A stretch of DNA of 64,000 nucleotides from positions 2,311,501-2,375,500 of the forward strand of contig AP017991.1 in assembly GCA_003609755.1 (NCBI GenBank), read 5' to 3'. How positions within the stretch are numbered: position 1 is the first letter of the stretch; each line of letters begins with the position of its first letter. Position numbers and translations under genes: made by a program. Below are positions 37,685 to 46,609 of the stretch, in pieces. This stretch comes from Planktothrix agardhii NIES-204 (GTDB taxonomy: Bacteria > Cyanobacteriota > Cyanobacteriia > Cyanobacteriales > Microcoleaceae). Below the pieces are notes generated by a model, which saw only the letters and a list, made by a program, of their open reading frames with translations, did not search any database and was not told the origin of the DNA.

Positions 37685-39652
37685 TTAGAGTCTGAAAAAG
37701 GTTTTTCCTCTGAGGTCTTCATCCCAAGGAATATTAATAAATTGGTAATTTTCCCAGTCTGTGGGATAAACAGGAGGGATATGAATATGATTTGATCTGA
37801 CTAAGATTAACCAACGTCCATCTACGGTTAAATAACCCAATTCTGCGATATAATCTCGATCACTCATGGCAATCGGGATATGCCATTCTCTAGCCATCTC
37901 ATCACACTCATATTCCTGGGTGGACAAGGGTGGCTGGGTATCAATATCAATCGAGGTGACATCATAAACCCGCAGGAGAAGGTGTTTTCCTCCTTGGTGA
38001 CGTAGATGTTCCTTATGTTCATTGGGAATATCCCAATAGGCATAGGCCCAATTTGGGTCACGGGGTAATAGGAAAATCTGACTTTGACCATATCCATTGG
38101 GTAATGGTGGAAGTTCCTGGTCTACATCCGCCAGGGATGGCTCAAATTTTATTTCCTTTCCTACATTAAATTTAGTAGCTGCTACGTCTGTTTCTGAGCG
38201 AACATCTTGATGGGATACTCCTAATTCTATTTCTTCATATCCCCCCGTAGACGGGGGGTTGGGGGGGGCAGATTCTAATGCTGTTAATTGATCATCAACT
38301 TTAGCAAGTGTTGATTCTATTTCTATAATATCCGATTCCAAAATAACAGATTTATTCTGAATTTCAAGCTCAGATTCTACTATTTCTGAAACTGGTATTT
38401 CCGGTTCTATTAATCGATCATCAACTTTAGCAACTGTTGATTCTATTTCTATAATATCCGATTCCAAAATAACAGATTTATTCTGAATTTCAAGCTCAGA
38501 TTCTACTATTTCTGAAACTGGTATTTCCGGTTCCGTTAATTGATCATCAACCGCAGCAACTGTTGATTCTATTTTTATAATATCTGATTCCAAAATAATA
38601 GATTTATTCTGAATTTCAAGCTCAGATTCTACTATTTCTGAAACTGGTATATTCTCAATTTGTGTTTTTGTTGTCAAAAATTCTGCAATTACAGTTTCAG
38701 CTTCATCCGGGTCAATTTCCTTGATTAATACTACTTCTGAAATTTCTTCAATTCCCCCATTTTTAATAGGATAAAATTCCGGCTCAGGAGAGTTTGCTGG
38801 GATGAAAAATTCTCCTTCCGGTGGGATTTTAACCTGATTTTCAAATAGGATTAATTCATGCGGGGAAATGGCGATCTCAGAATCTAAATTATCCCTCTCC
38901 GATTCTATTAAACTAATAGATGATCCTTGGGTTTGTAGATTATTTTCTAGTTGAAACGTTTCTGTCTGATGCCGTTTTTGAATAATAGTACGAGGGAGAG
39001 AAACAGTAGTAACTGCTGGAGAAAATGGTGTTTTTAAAGGTTCTATAAACGGGTAATTACTATTAGGAGAAAATGGTGTTTTCAGAGGTTCTGTCAAACT
39101 ATTAAAATCCAGTTGAGTAGAATTTTTCTGAGGTTGCTCCCCTGTGACATCGGGTTTTGTAGATAAGGGAACAGAAATAGGGTCTTCTTGTTTTTTGACT
39201 GGGGACTTAGAACGTTGAGCTTTCAATTGTAAATTAACCCATAAACCCAAAAACGGGATCACAGGGAGTAACCACCATAACCAAATCGGGATTTCTCCTT
39301 CCGTTGCGGGAACCGTCGTCGGCTGCATCTGGGAAGATTGCCCAACTAGGCTATCATTATTCGCGTTAGTTTGGGGTGAACCCGAATCAATCTGGCTCAA
39401 TAGAATCTGTTGTTGAGAACTCAACCCTAACCCAGAATCTGATCCCGGTTTGGGTTTAAACTCTCCTACTGGGGGAACAATATTAATATTCCTAACCTGT
39501 GCGGGAGACAACAAGGACGACTCTGAAAGCGCGGAAGAATTGACGCTAGAGTTAGAGTTCCATCGAGAAGTCGCCCAGGCGATGGGACTCGTCGCTATTG
39601 ATAACAATAACGTTAAGGTCAATATCGATGTATCTTTTTTATTTAACAACAT
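37685..39652 (-). CDS. DUF4912 protein with triple internal repeat
   Basis: A 656-residue protein from the ATG at 39652, which places a signal peptide (TSILTLTLLLSIATSPIAWA) at the N-terminus; an ATG at 39745 is in frame but would put 31 extra residues before it. A second hydrophobic helix is at about 122-143 (IWLWWLLPVIPFLGLWV). Residues 335-455 hold three near-identical acidic blocks of 42 residues. The C-terminal 130 residues are DUF4912 (FLLPRDPNWAYAYWDIP, LLLRVYDVT, YIAELGYL), a beta-sandwich related to carbohydrate-binding modules. The protein should sit in the cell envelope, perhaps binding glycan. A GC-rich dispersed repeat is translated between the repeats and the DUF4912 domain. Function unknown. 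Confidence 0.88.
   Translation of the reverse strand: MLLNKKDTSILTLTLLLSIATSPIAWATSRWNSNSSVNSSALSESSLLSPAQVRNINIVPPVGEFKPKPGSDSGLGLSSQQQILLSQIDSGSPQTNANNDSLVGQSSQMQPTTVPATEGEIPIWLWWLLPVIPFLGLWVNLQLKAQRSKSPVKKQEDPISVPLSTKPDVTGEQPQKNSTQLDFNSLTEPLKTPFSPNSNYPFIEPLKTPFSPAVTTVSLPRTIIQKRHQTETFQLENNLQTQGSSISLIESERDNLDSEIAISPHELILFENQVKIPPEGEFFIPANSPEPEFYPIKNGGIEEISEVVLIKEIDPDEAETVIAEFLTTKTQIENIPVSEIVESELEIQNKSIILESDIIKIESTVAAVDDQLTEPEIPVSEIVESELEIQNKSVILESDIIEIESTVAKVDDRLIEPEIPVSEIVESELEIQNKSVILESDIIEIESTLAKVDDQLTALESAPPNPPSTGGYEEIELGVSHQDVRSETDVAATKFNVGKEIKFEPSLADVDQELPPLPNGYGQSQIFLLPRDPNWAYAYWDIPNEHKEHLRHQGGKHLLLRVYDVTSIDIDTQPPLSTQEYECDEMAREWHIPIAMSDRDYIAELGYLTVDGRWLILVRSNHIHIPPVYPTDWENYQFINIPWDEDLRGKTFFRL
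38239..38270. repeat. GC-rich palindromic dispersed repeat, copy E, inside a coding region
   Basis: CCCCCCGTAGACGGGGGG followed by TTGGGGGGGGCAG, in the same orientation as copies B and C. It is translated in frame on the minus strand as ESAPPNPPSTGGYEE within the DUF4912 gene. Confidence 0.8.
38283..38650 (-). repeat. Three tandem 126-bp units in the DUF4912 gene
   Basis: Units start at 38650, 38524 and 38398 (minus strand), each encoding IPVSEIVESELEIQNKS followed by ESDII, IEST and VDD motifs. The third unit is cut short at its end, where copy E of the GC-rich repeat follows. High identity suggests recent amplification. Confidence 0.85.
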
Positions 39653-39745
39653 ATATATAACCGCAAGCTGTTGACCGAAAATCCGAGGACGCCAGCCCCC
39701 AAATTCATTGGCGGGGATCAGTCCGATGGGGAATTCGTTCCCCAT

Positions 39746-40008
39746 AATTTCTAATTTAACTGAAAATCACAGTTAACGATCAATATTTGAGCTTAGTCTA
39801 TCAGAAAATTGGAGTATGGGGGACTGGGGCTGAGTCCCCTGGAACATCAAACAGGCTGATTAATTGTCTATCAAAACTAATTTCTACATCCTGATGATGT
39901 AGGTTTTCAAGGAGTTACACTAGGTTAACAATAATCGGTTATTGTCAATCAATGATCAATTCAATTGTCAACCTTGAGTATTATTGAATTTCTAATGATT
40001 AATGTTTT
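39746..40008. other. Gap between the DUF4912 and DUF2973 genes
   Basis: About 260 bases without coding content. A hairpin with arms GGGGACT and AGTCCCC lies at 39819-39839 and may end the DUF2973 transcript, though no U-tract follows. Confidence 0.4.
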
Positions 40009-40320
40009 TTATTCATCGTCATGAATATCATCCCCATAACCGGGAGAAGATTTATATAAATTATCTAATTGATTTCGCGCATCTTGAACGGACAAAGAGC
40101 GCATCACTAACAAAGGTTCATTAATTAAATTTCCCGTTTCATCGAGTAGTTCTGGATGTAGGGTTTTTCGCGTCTGTCCTGAATTATTTAACCCGCCATA
40201 GTTTCGAGGGTCATGAAGTTTATGGGATTCCATACTCACTGTCAAAAGACTTTGAATTAAATTCCGAACCGCGAGAAAAGCCAAAATTGTAAAAGCTAAG
40301 ACGTAAACTAAATGTAACAT
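40009..40320 (-). CDS. DUF2973 family small membrane protein
   Basis: A 103-residue cyanobacterial protein. A single N-terminal membrane helix at 2-25 (HLVYVLAFTILAFLAVRNLI) is followed by a cytoplasmic or lumenal polar part with DPRNYGGLNNSG and HPELLDETGNLINEPLLVMRS, the conserved DUF2973 region, and an acidic tail. The family is confined to cyanobacteria and commonly lies beside DUF2605, as here. The function is not known; co-occurrence with photosynthetic organisms suggests a thylakoid role, which is only inference. The DUF2605 gene is 196 bases upstream on the same strand. Confidence 0.85.
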   Translation of the reverse strand: MLHLVYVLAFTILAFLAVRNLIQSLLTVSMESHKLHDPRNYGGLNNSGQTRKTLHPELLDETGNLINEPLLVMRSLSVQDARNQLDNLYKSSPGYGDDIHDDE

Positions 40321-40516
40321 TTTTATCTCCTTAATGCTAGGGTTTATTTGGTTAATCTAAAGCCGTTTTCTAATAGAAAGGGTATTTTATTTTAGAGCTT
40401 GATCCGGGGTGGGTCATTGAAACTCTCATTTACCTGGATTTTGATATATTCTATCAACAGATTGAACCTTTCTACTTAAAAAGTTGATTAATTTTTGGGG
40501 AGTTCAGCCTCCCATC

Positions 40517-40849
40517 TCAATTTTTGACATGATTAGCCTGTTCTACCCGAAAGCGAGTCGCCACTTGCCAACATTCTGTCAATAGTTTATGCCAAGGCAT
40601 TAATACGGTCATTTCTATTCCAACTTGTCCCCCCGTGGCATAAAACATGGTTTTGGTCGCTATCACCTTCTGTTGGGCTTGGATAATTCGGTTCAACAGG
40701 TCAGATTGTTGAGGCTGAGTCAAAAAGGACATCTCCTCCGTTTCTAAAAGATGGCGCGATCGCTCAAACCAGTATTCAAAATCCTCTAGTAGCGGTTCTA
40801 AGGTCGATTTGAGAAGCTCTGACTCTTCGGGCAAGTTGGAACTTAGCAT
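40517..40849 (-). CDS. DUF2605 family protein
   Basis: A 110-residue helical protein with ESELLKSTLEPLLEDFEYWF, ETEEMSFLTQPQQSDLLNRI and the C-terminal MPWHKLLTECWQVA, a cyanobacteria-specific domain. No signal peptide or membrane helix. It is encoded just upstream of the DUF2973 gene, an arrangement seen across cyanobacteria, so the two products probably act together. Function unknown. Confidence 0.85.
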   Translation of the reverse strand: MLSSNLPEESELLKSTLEPLLEDFEYWFERSRHLLETEEMSFLTQPQQSDLLNRIIQAQQKVIATKTMFYATGGQVGIEMTVLMPWHKLLTECWQVATRFRVEQANHVKN

Positions 40850-41126
40850 GGATGGTTAGATTAAGACTTCAGTATAAGACAATATTAACACTCTTTACAT
40901 TTCTTAATAATTTTCTTAACAAAAGTTTTATAGCCATGGATCTAAACCAGAATCAACCCTCTCCCCCAACGCAAATTGAGAGATCATTCTTAAATAATTG
41001 TTAAGTTTATGGATATAACCTGAAAAAGTGTAACAATAAATACAGAAATAAAAAGATCATTTAAAATTCATTTACAATTTGTCTCAAAGACAGTCCCTTT
41101 AAAACTAAGCTTAGGAGAAACAGCAG
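40850..41126. other. Divergent promoter region
   Basis: About 280 bases of AT-rich DNA between the divergent DUF2605 and DUF4278 genes, presumably carrying both promoters. An AGGAGAAAC motif 13 bases before 41127 is a good ribosome binding site for the plus-strand gene. Confidence 0.45.
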
Positions 41127-41558
41127 ATGAAACTAACCTATCGTGGTCATCAGTACGAAACCTCTTTTTCGCCAGTTGATCTGGTAGAAAGCGAATTAAC
41201 AGGCAAATATCGGGGTCAAAGCGTCCACCTTCACTATCCTCGCCATGTTCCCGTGCCTCAAACCCCGCACCCCCTGAAATATCGGGGTATTTCCTACGGA
41301 AGTACGGAGCCACAACATCCTCATCCTCTGCACGAAGTCAAAGCCATTGCCTCCAACAAAAGCCAAGTGGCGGAAACCCGTGGAGGAGCCTTACTCCATT
41401 TAGTCGCATCTGAGAAGCCACTGGACGAGAATCTGGCAAAAGTTCATGCCGATCATTTATGCCGTTTACTCGACCGTAGACGTCAAGCAGCAGTGGCCCG
41501 GGGCGATCTTCATCTGCTGCGTTTATTAGATTTAGAAGCAGAACATATTGCCTGCTAG
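41127..41558 (+). CDS. DUF4278 family protein
   Basis: A 143-residue basic protein. The start MKLTYRGHQYE and the later GKYRGQSVHLHYPRHVP and LKYRGISYG are the repeated YRG units of DUF4278, a cyanobacteria-specific domain. The C-terminal half is helical and rich in leucine and arginine (LCRLLDRRRQAAVARGDLHL). Members are often induced by high light or nutrient stress in other species, which is known only from scattered expression work, so I make no functional claim. A strong ribosome binding site precedes the ATG. Confidence 0.85.
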   Translation: MKLTYRGHQYETSFSPVDLVESELTGKYRGQSVHLHYPRHVPVPQTPHPLKYRGISYGSTEPQHPHPLHEVKAIASNKSQVAETRGGALLHLVASEKPLDENLAKVHADHLCRLLDRRRQAAVARGDLHLLRLLDLEAEHIAC

Positions 41559-41680
41559 AGCAAGGCTTGACCCGGTTGGGTTTGAGCGATCCCATCAGAT
41601 ATCTAACATCAAAAAACTTAGGAATATTGCTTCCTTAGTCTAAAATTGTTTCTGGACTTGTAGACAAGAAAAGAAGCCTT

Positions 41681-43843
41681 ATGTCCGTTCTTCGTAATTT
41701 GATGGCTGTGGGAGTGAGTGGAGCAATCACCTTAATCAATGTGGGGCCAGGAACAGCAGTTCCTTCCCCCATTGCATCTCAGGATAAATTGCCTGACTCG
41801 AATACAACTCAACCGCAGGATTTTCAACAAAATTCAACCAAATCTCAGTATCCGGCTCCTGAGCAAGCAGAAACGTCTTTACCCGCAGAAATCCTAACTT
41901 CAACCTTTAAACAAAATCCTACAAAATCTCAGTCTAGGGCTTCTAGTCCTGGCCGTCGGATCATTGATAATCTATTAATGACAAAGGAATCCGTTACTGA
42001 GTCTTCGATACCATCGAAATTACCCGCGCCAGTTTTTAAACAAAATCCTACAAAAACCGCCCAACAGCCTGCACCCATGACAACGGCATCCACTGGTGTT
42101 GAAGCAACACCGAGGATGACCCCGGCTGTTTCTAACCCAACAACCGCAGAGACTCCCCCAACATCAACAACTAGGGTCAACCCAGTTTTTAACTTGCCCC
42201 ATCCCCTAGGGAACAATAGACTATCCTCGCAAAACAATAGTCTCCAAGAGATTGAGGTTGCATTACCCAATCCCTCTACCCAAGCTGCAACCCTAACCGA
42301 TTCTGTGAATCGAGTTCAGCAATCTCAACCCACTCAACTGGCTCAAGTCAGTAGACCCGCTTTAACGGTTCCTGACCTGACCCCTCCCACGACTCCCTTT
42401 CCCCCTCCGACTCCCAATGGAACCTTACAAACCAATCCTCCCCGGATTCTGCTCCCGAGTAGTGATCCCTTGTATCGCCCCACCTTACCGGAACAGGTGA
42501 ATATTGAGGAAACGGTTCCTGTCACCCTTCAACAAGCGATTGATTTAGGGATTCGGAATAATGAAAATGCCAGTATTGCCCAACTGCAAGTTGAACAAAG
42601 CTTGGCGGCGGTCAGGGAAACCCAAGCAAATTTATATCCGAGTTTGGTCTTTCGTTCCGGTTTTTCTCGCAATGTGTCTGCTGCGGAGGACTTACAGGTT
42701 CGTGCAGCCAACCGTACCCTACGAGTGAATAGGTTCAATAACGTTCCCGGGGCGAATGATAGGGAATTTCAGACCCGCTATGGAACCTATTCCTTTGATA
42801 ATTCCTTTCAATTACAGTACGACCTGGGAATTAATGGATTGAGGGGGGCTAGAATTAAAGCATCAGAAGAACAGTTACGGATTCTGGAGTTAAGGTTAGA
42901 AACGGCCTTAGAAGAAATCCGATTTAATGTGGCTCGTTCCTATTACAATTTGCAAGAAGCAGATGCGGCGGTGGAAATTCAAGCAGCAGCTGTGCGAAAC
43001 TCTCAAAAGAGTTTAGAGGATGCCGAAGCTTTGGAACGGGCTGGGGTGGGAACCCGTTTTGAAGTGTTGCAAGCTCGTGTCACCCTCGCCAATAACCAAC
43101 AGGATCTGACTAATTCTCAGCGCAATCAATTTCAAAGTCGGCGAGAACTGGCCGCGCTTCTGAATATTGATGAAAATACGAATTTATTGGCGGCTGACCC
43201 GATTGCTTTGGCGGGAGCTTGGGATTTAACCTTGGAAGAAACGATTGTTCAAGCCTATCAAAATCGGGCGGAGTTGGAAGAACAGTTAGCTGAACGCGAT
43301 CGCGCTCAACAATTACGCCGGGCTGCCCTAGCCGCCACTCGTCCAAATGTTACCGTGGGGGCGACTTACAACGTTTTGGGAAGAATCAATGATAACCCTG
43401 ATTACCGGGCTGTGCGGGGCTGGGCCGATGGCTATGATGCTCAAGTTCAGTTATCTTGGAATTTCTTTGATGGGGGTGCTGCTAAAGCTCAAGCCCGACA
43501 GCGTGAGTTAGATATTGGTATCGCGGATGAGCGCTTTAATCAATTACTGAATCAAATTCGTTTGGATGCGGAACGGGCTTACTATGACCTCCAAGCTAAC
43601 TTTGATAATATTCAAACCTCTAGTTTGGGGGTTGAGGAAGCAACGGAAGCTTTACGTTTAGCGCGTTTACGGTTTCAAGCCGGGGTGGGAACTCAGTTAG
43701 AAGTGATTAACCAAGAAACGGACTTAACCCGCGCTCAAAACCGACTCCTCAATGCCATTATTGGTTATAACCGTGCTTTGTCTGCCTTGCAACGAGCTGT
43801 TAGTAACCTTCCGGGCAATATTCTGTCGGATTATCCTCTTTAG
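41681..43843 (+). CDS. TolC family outer-membrane efflux protein with disordered N-terminal extension
   Basis: A 720-residue protein. After a short hydrophobic N-terminus (VGVSGAITLINVGPG) there are about 240 residues of Pro/Thr/Ser-rich sequence with a repeated FKQNPTKSQ-like phrase (near residues 48, 74 and 116). From residue 285 the OEP/TolC domain begins: VTLQQAIDLGIRNNENASIA, AVRETQANLYPSLVFRSGF, then the second repeat with LEETIVQAYQNRAELEEQLA, AALAATRPNVTVGATYNV. TolC proteins form trimeric channels across the outer membrane for type I secretion and drug efflux. It could serve secretion of the RTX protein or the DevBCA exporter found elsewhere in the window; this is inference. A ferredoxin gene follows after 55 bases. 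Confidence 0.93.
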   Translation: MSVLRNLMAVGVSGAITLINVGPGTAVPSPIASQDKLPDSNTTQPQDFQQNSTKSQYPAPEQAETSLPAEILTSTFKQNPTKSQSRASSPGRRIIDNLLMTKESVTESSIPSKLPAPVFKQNPTKTAQQPAPMTTASTGVEATPRMTPAVSNPTTAETPPTSTTRVNPVFNLPHPLGNNRLSSQNNSLQEIEVALPNPSTQAATLTDSVNRVQQSQPTQLAQVSRPALTVPDLTPPTTPFPPPTPNGTLQTNPPRILLPSSDPLYRPTLPEQVNIEETVPVTLQQAIDLGIRNNENASIAQLQVEQSLAAVRETQANLYPSLVFRSGFSRNVSAAEDLQVRAANRTLRVNRFNNVPGANDREFQTRYGTYSFDNSFQLQYDLGINGLRGARIKASEEQLRILELRLETALEEIRFNVARSYYNLQEADAAVEIQAAAVRNSQKSLEDAEALERAGVGTRFEVLQARVTLANNQQDLTNSQRNQFQSRRELAALLNIDENTNLLAADPIALAGAWDLTLEETIVQAYQNRAELEEQLAERDRAQQLRRAALAATRPNVTVGATYNVLGRINDNPDYRAVRGWADGYDAQVQLSWNFFDGGAAKAQARQRELDIGIADERFNQLLNQIRLDAERAYYDLQANFDNIQTSSLGVEEATEALRLARLRFQAGVGTQLEVINQETDLTRAQNRLLNAIIGYNRALSALQRAVSNLPGNILSDYPL

Positions 43844-43898
43844 TTGATAATTGCTCAAAACTCTACTGGTTAAGATTTTAGGAAAATAGGACATCAAA

Positions 43899-44207
43899 AT
43901 GGGTAATATCAGATTCGTGAGTGAAAACCAGGAAATCATTGCTGCGGATGGGGCAAATTTAAGAATTAAGGCCCTAGAAAACCAGATTGATTTATATACT
44001 TTCACGGGCAAAATGATGAACTGTGGGGGTTATGGTCAGTGTGGGACTTGTATTGTGGAAATTGTCGAAGGTATTGATAATCTTCCTCCCCGCACAGAGG
44101 CTGAAGCCCGGATTCTGAAGAAAAAACCCGATAGCTATAGATTGGCTTGCCAAACTATTGTTAATGGCCCGATTAGTGTTCAAACTAAACCGCAAAAACG
44201 GAAGTAA
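43899..44207 (+). CDS. [2Fe-2S] ferredoxin with C-x5-C-x2-C spacing
   Basis: A 102-residue ferredoxin. The cluster ligands are Cys42, Cys48, Cys51 and Cys84 ([11 protein letters not shown], then RLACQ). The C-x5-C-x2-C spacing is that of adrenodoxin-like and bacterial-type ferredoxins rather than the C-x4-C-x2-C of photosynthetic PetF. It therefore should not be the main photosystem I acceptor but a specialised electron carrier; partners are unknown. It lies close behind the TolC gene but probably unrelated to it. Confidence 0.9.
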   Translation: MGNIRFVSENQEIIAADGANLRIKALENQIDLYTFTGKMMNCGGYGQCGTCIVEIVEGIDNLPPRTEAEARILKKKPDSYRLACQTIVNGPISVQTKPQKRK

Positions 44208-44289
44208 AGAGGATCACGGATTTAAGAGGATTTCACGGATTTTAATTTGTGTTAATCTCTCCCATCTCCTGACGCAAAAAACAGTCTAT

Positions 44290-44325
44290 CAGTTATTAGT
44301 TATTAGTTATTAGTTATTAGCTATT
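44290..44325. repeat. Heptamer tandem repeat TTATTAG
   Basis: About four TTATTAG units after the ferredoxin gene; the final codons and stop of coaBC (minus strand) lie in the last unit. Confidence 0.8.
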
Positions 44326-45573
44326 CCTTGCTATAAAATCAAATAACTGATGGGCTAATTGTAACTTGCTACAAACTCCAACTTCTAATTTCTGTCCCTG
44401 ACGACTTAATAATATCCCTTGATTGTTTTCACTACTAAATCCAGCATTAGCTAAATCAATCGGATTTGCGACAATAGCATCTAAATTTTTTCGCTGTAAT
44501 TTATCTTGAGCAGGTGTTAAAATTTCCCCGGTTTGTGCAGCAAATCCGACTAATTTTTGGTGAGGTTGTTTCATTTTTCCCAGTTCTGCTACAATATCAA
44601 TAATGGGTTCTAATGGTAGTTCCTTGGGTAAAAGAGCTTTGGGTAATTTATCCTGACTATAAATAGCAGGTTTCACATCTCCCACGGCCGCTGCCATTAC
44701 TGTTATATCCGCTTGGGGAAATCTGGCGATCATTTCCTGATACATTTCCTCACTACTGGTGACAGAGACTAACTCTACTTCTGGCAAATTTCCCAGTAAT
44801 TCCGTACTCATGAGGCCATGAACCAAGGTGACTGAGGCTCCTCGGTGAATTGCTGCTTGTACTAAAGCCAGTCCCATTTTACCCGTTGACGGGTTGCCAA
44901 TAAACCGCACCGGATCAAGATGTTCCCGGGTTCCACCCGCACTAATTAATATTTTTTTTCCAATTAAATCTCGCTTGCCTTTGGTATTTAATAAAGAATT
45001 AATATGAGCTAATATTTGTTTGGGTTCAGCCATTCTTCCGGCTCCTGGCGTCGAGAAATTGCCTGGGTTTGTGGCGGGAAGATCACAGGCGAGAATTCCG
45101 GTAGTGGGAGTAATACCATGAAATCGAGAATCAGTTAACAGAAGTTGCCAATTGCGTTGTACCGAAACCTGTTTCCACATTTCTCGATTCATAGCTGGAG
45201 CGAGTAACACCGGACAACTAGAGGCTAAAACCGTATTGGTGAGTAAATTATCCGATAATCCTGTAGCTAATTTAGCTAAGGTATTAGCGGTGAGGGGTGC
45301 AATCAAAAAAATATCCGCCCATTCCCCTAACTGAATATGTAAGGGACGGCCGTGAGTTGGTTGCCAGAATTCTTGATCCGTATAGGCCCGATGACGGGAG
45401 AGAGTCGCAAAGGTTAAAGGAGTAATAAATTCTTGGGCTGAGTCGGTCAAAATCGCCCGCACATCAGCCCCAGCTTTCGCTAAAGTTGAAACAATTTCAC
45501 AGACTTTATAAGCTGCAATGCCCCCACTAATTCCAATTAGAATATGCTTGTTTAAGGTGGAAGGCAAAATCAT
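44317..45573 (-). CDS. coaBC: Bifunctional phosphopantothenoylcysteine decarboxylase / phosphopantothenate-cysteine ligase
   Basis: A 418-residue fused CoaBC. The flavin-binding decarboxylase half starts ILIGISGGIAAYKVCEIV and contains APAMNREMW with the PAMN motif; the conserved histidine region lies before it. The ligase half from about residue 205 shows ISAGGTREHLDPVRFIGN, STGKMGLALV and the lysine in DKLPKAL, for CTP-dependent coupling of cysteine. The two reactions give 4'-phosphopantetheine, the precursor of coenzyme A. The DUF2555 gene lies 43 bases upstream on the same strand. The stop codon falls within a heptamer repeat. Confidence 0.96.
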   Translation of the reverse strand: MILPSTLNKHILIGISGGIAAYKVCEIVSTLAKAGADVRAILTDSAQEFITPLTFATLSRHRAYTDQEFWQPTHGRPLHIQLGEWADIFLIAPLTANTLAKLATGLSDNLLTNTVLASSCPVLLAPAMNREMWKQVSVQRNWQLLLTDSRFHGITPTTGILACDLPATNPGNFSTPGAGRMAEPKQILAHINSLLNTKGKRDLIGKKILISAGGTREHLDPVRFIGNPSTGKMGLALVQAAIHRGASVTLVHGLMSTELLGNLPEVELVSVTSSEEMYQEMIARFPQADITVMAAAVGDVKPAIYSQDKLPKALLPKELPLEPIIDIVAELGKMKQPHQKLVGFAAQTGEILTPAQDKLQRKNLDAIVANPIDLANAGFSSENNQGILLSRQGQKLEVGVCSKLQLAHQLFDFIARNS

Positions 45574-45616
45574 TTCTATTCGTTAATCCAGTTGTAACCT
45601 AAAAACGATCAAAGAG

Positions 45617-45829
45617 TTAGGCTTCATCATAGGCTTCAAGGTCGAGCAAGTAAACATAGGGTTCCACTAGCTCTGGACGTTGAAATGCGATCGCGCGTAA
45701 CAAATGCCAATCATTGAGTCCTTCAAAGGCATTATCATAATCATCTCCTTCCAGACGAGCAGCCAATTCCGCCACATCATCGGCCGTTAGAGTAGGAATA
45801 TTCGGTGAGGATAGAGTCAAGGTTGCCAT
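45617..45829 (-). CDS. DUF2555 family protein
   Basis: A 70-residue acidic protein, LTADDVAELAARLEGDDYDN and GLNDWHLLRAIAFQRPELVEPYVYLL, matching the cyanobacteria- and plastid-restricted DUF2555 domain. It is placed directly upstream of coaBC on the same strand, and I recall this neighbourhood as common in cyanobacteria. Function unknown; a link to coenzyme A synthesis would be only guilt by association. Confidence 0.85.
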   Translation of the reverse strand: MATLTLSSPNIPTLTADDVAELAARLEGDDYDNAFEGLNDWHLLRAIAFQRPELVEPYVYLLDLEAYDEA

Positions 45830-45917
45830 GAGTTAAACCTCCCGTGAATTGCATTTGCTTTGATTATGACTTGCGGAGTTCCCATGAATGGATCACCCCA
45901 TCTCTATACTAAGGCTA

Positions 45918-46541
45918 TTAGGTTGATTGTGGTATCGAATCTATTACAAAACTTCTTATTAAGCCTAAAACCTCGGGTCGAATTTCATGACCCATATTAA
46001 ATTCTTGGTACTGAACTTTTGCCCCCAACTGTTCAAAAGCAGTCCTGGCTTGCCCTGCGGCTTCTATGGGAACAATCGGATCTTGTTTTCCATGAACAAT
46101 TAATACCGGGGGTAAATCATGGTCTAAAGGTTCGGGGGAAAAATGCAAATAACCACTTAAAATAATTAAACCCGCTAAAGGAAAATAACGTCCCATATCC
46201 AAGGCCATCGCACCCCCTTGGGAAAATCCCCCTAAAATAGTTCGGGACAGGGGAACTCCGGTACTCGCTTCTAAGGATTCTAGCCATTCCTTGACCTGCT
46301 GTTGGGTTTCGGCTAATCCTTCATATTCGGGGGTTTCCAAGGCGTACCAAGCCCGTCCCATCGGGGCTTGAGGATGGGGAAAGGGGGCTTGGGGAAAGAT
46401 AAATTGATAGTCGGTCAAACGCAACATCGGAGCCAGGGAGGTGAGATCCTCTGCATTTGCCCCCCAACCGTGCATCATTACAATTAACCCTTGAGGGGGT
46501 TTGCCAGTTTCAGGGGGAATGGAGATAAACTTTAAAGCCAT
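45918..46541 (-). CDS. Alpha/beta hydrolase (carboxylesterase/phospholipase family)
   Basis: A 207-residue alpha/beta hydrolase of the esterase/acyl-protein-thioesterase-like group. The oxyanion region is VMMHGWGANAEDL, the nucleophile serine is in GGFSQGGAMAL, the aspartate is in HGKQDPIVP and the histidine is in NMGHEIRPE. No signal peptide, so it acts in the cytoplasm. Family members hydrolyse short carboxylic or lysophospholipid esters. The true substrate is unknown. Monocistronic as far as can be seen. Confidence 0.9.
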   Translation of the reverse strand: MALKFISIPPETGKPPQGLIVMMHGWGANAEDLTSLAPMLRLTDYQFIFPQAPFPHPQAPMGRAWYALETPEYEGLAETQQQVKEWLESLEASTGVPLSRTILGGFSQGGAMALDMGRYFPLAGLIILSGYLHFSPEPLDHDLPPVLIVHGKQDPIVPIEAAGQARTAFEQLGAKVQYQEFNMGHEIRPEVLGLIRSFVIDSIPQST

Positions 46542-46590
46542 GATTGTCGTTGGTTTTTAACTTTCATGGTTTATTTTAATCCCCATTCAG

Positions 46591-46606
46591 TAGGTGGGCG
46601 GTAAAA
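46591..46606. repeat. Half-end related to the MITE-like elements
   Basis: AGTAGGTGGGCGGTAA resembles the left terminal repeat of the elements at 23346 and 62744, but no matching right end is seen nearby. Confidence 0.35.
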
Positions 46607-46609
46607 TTT

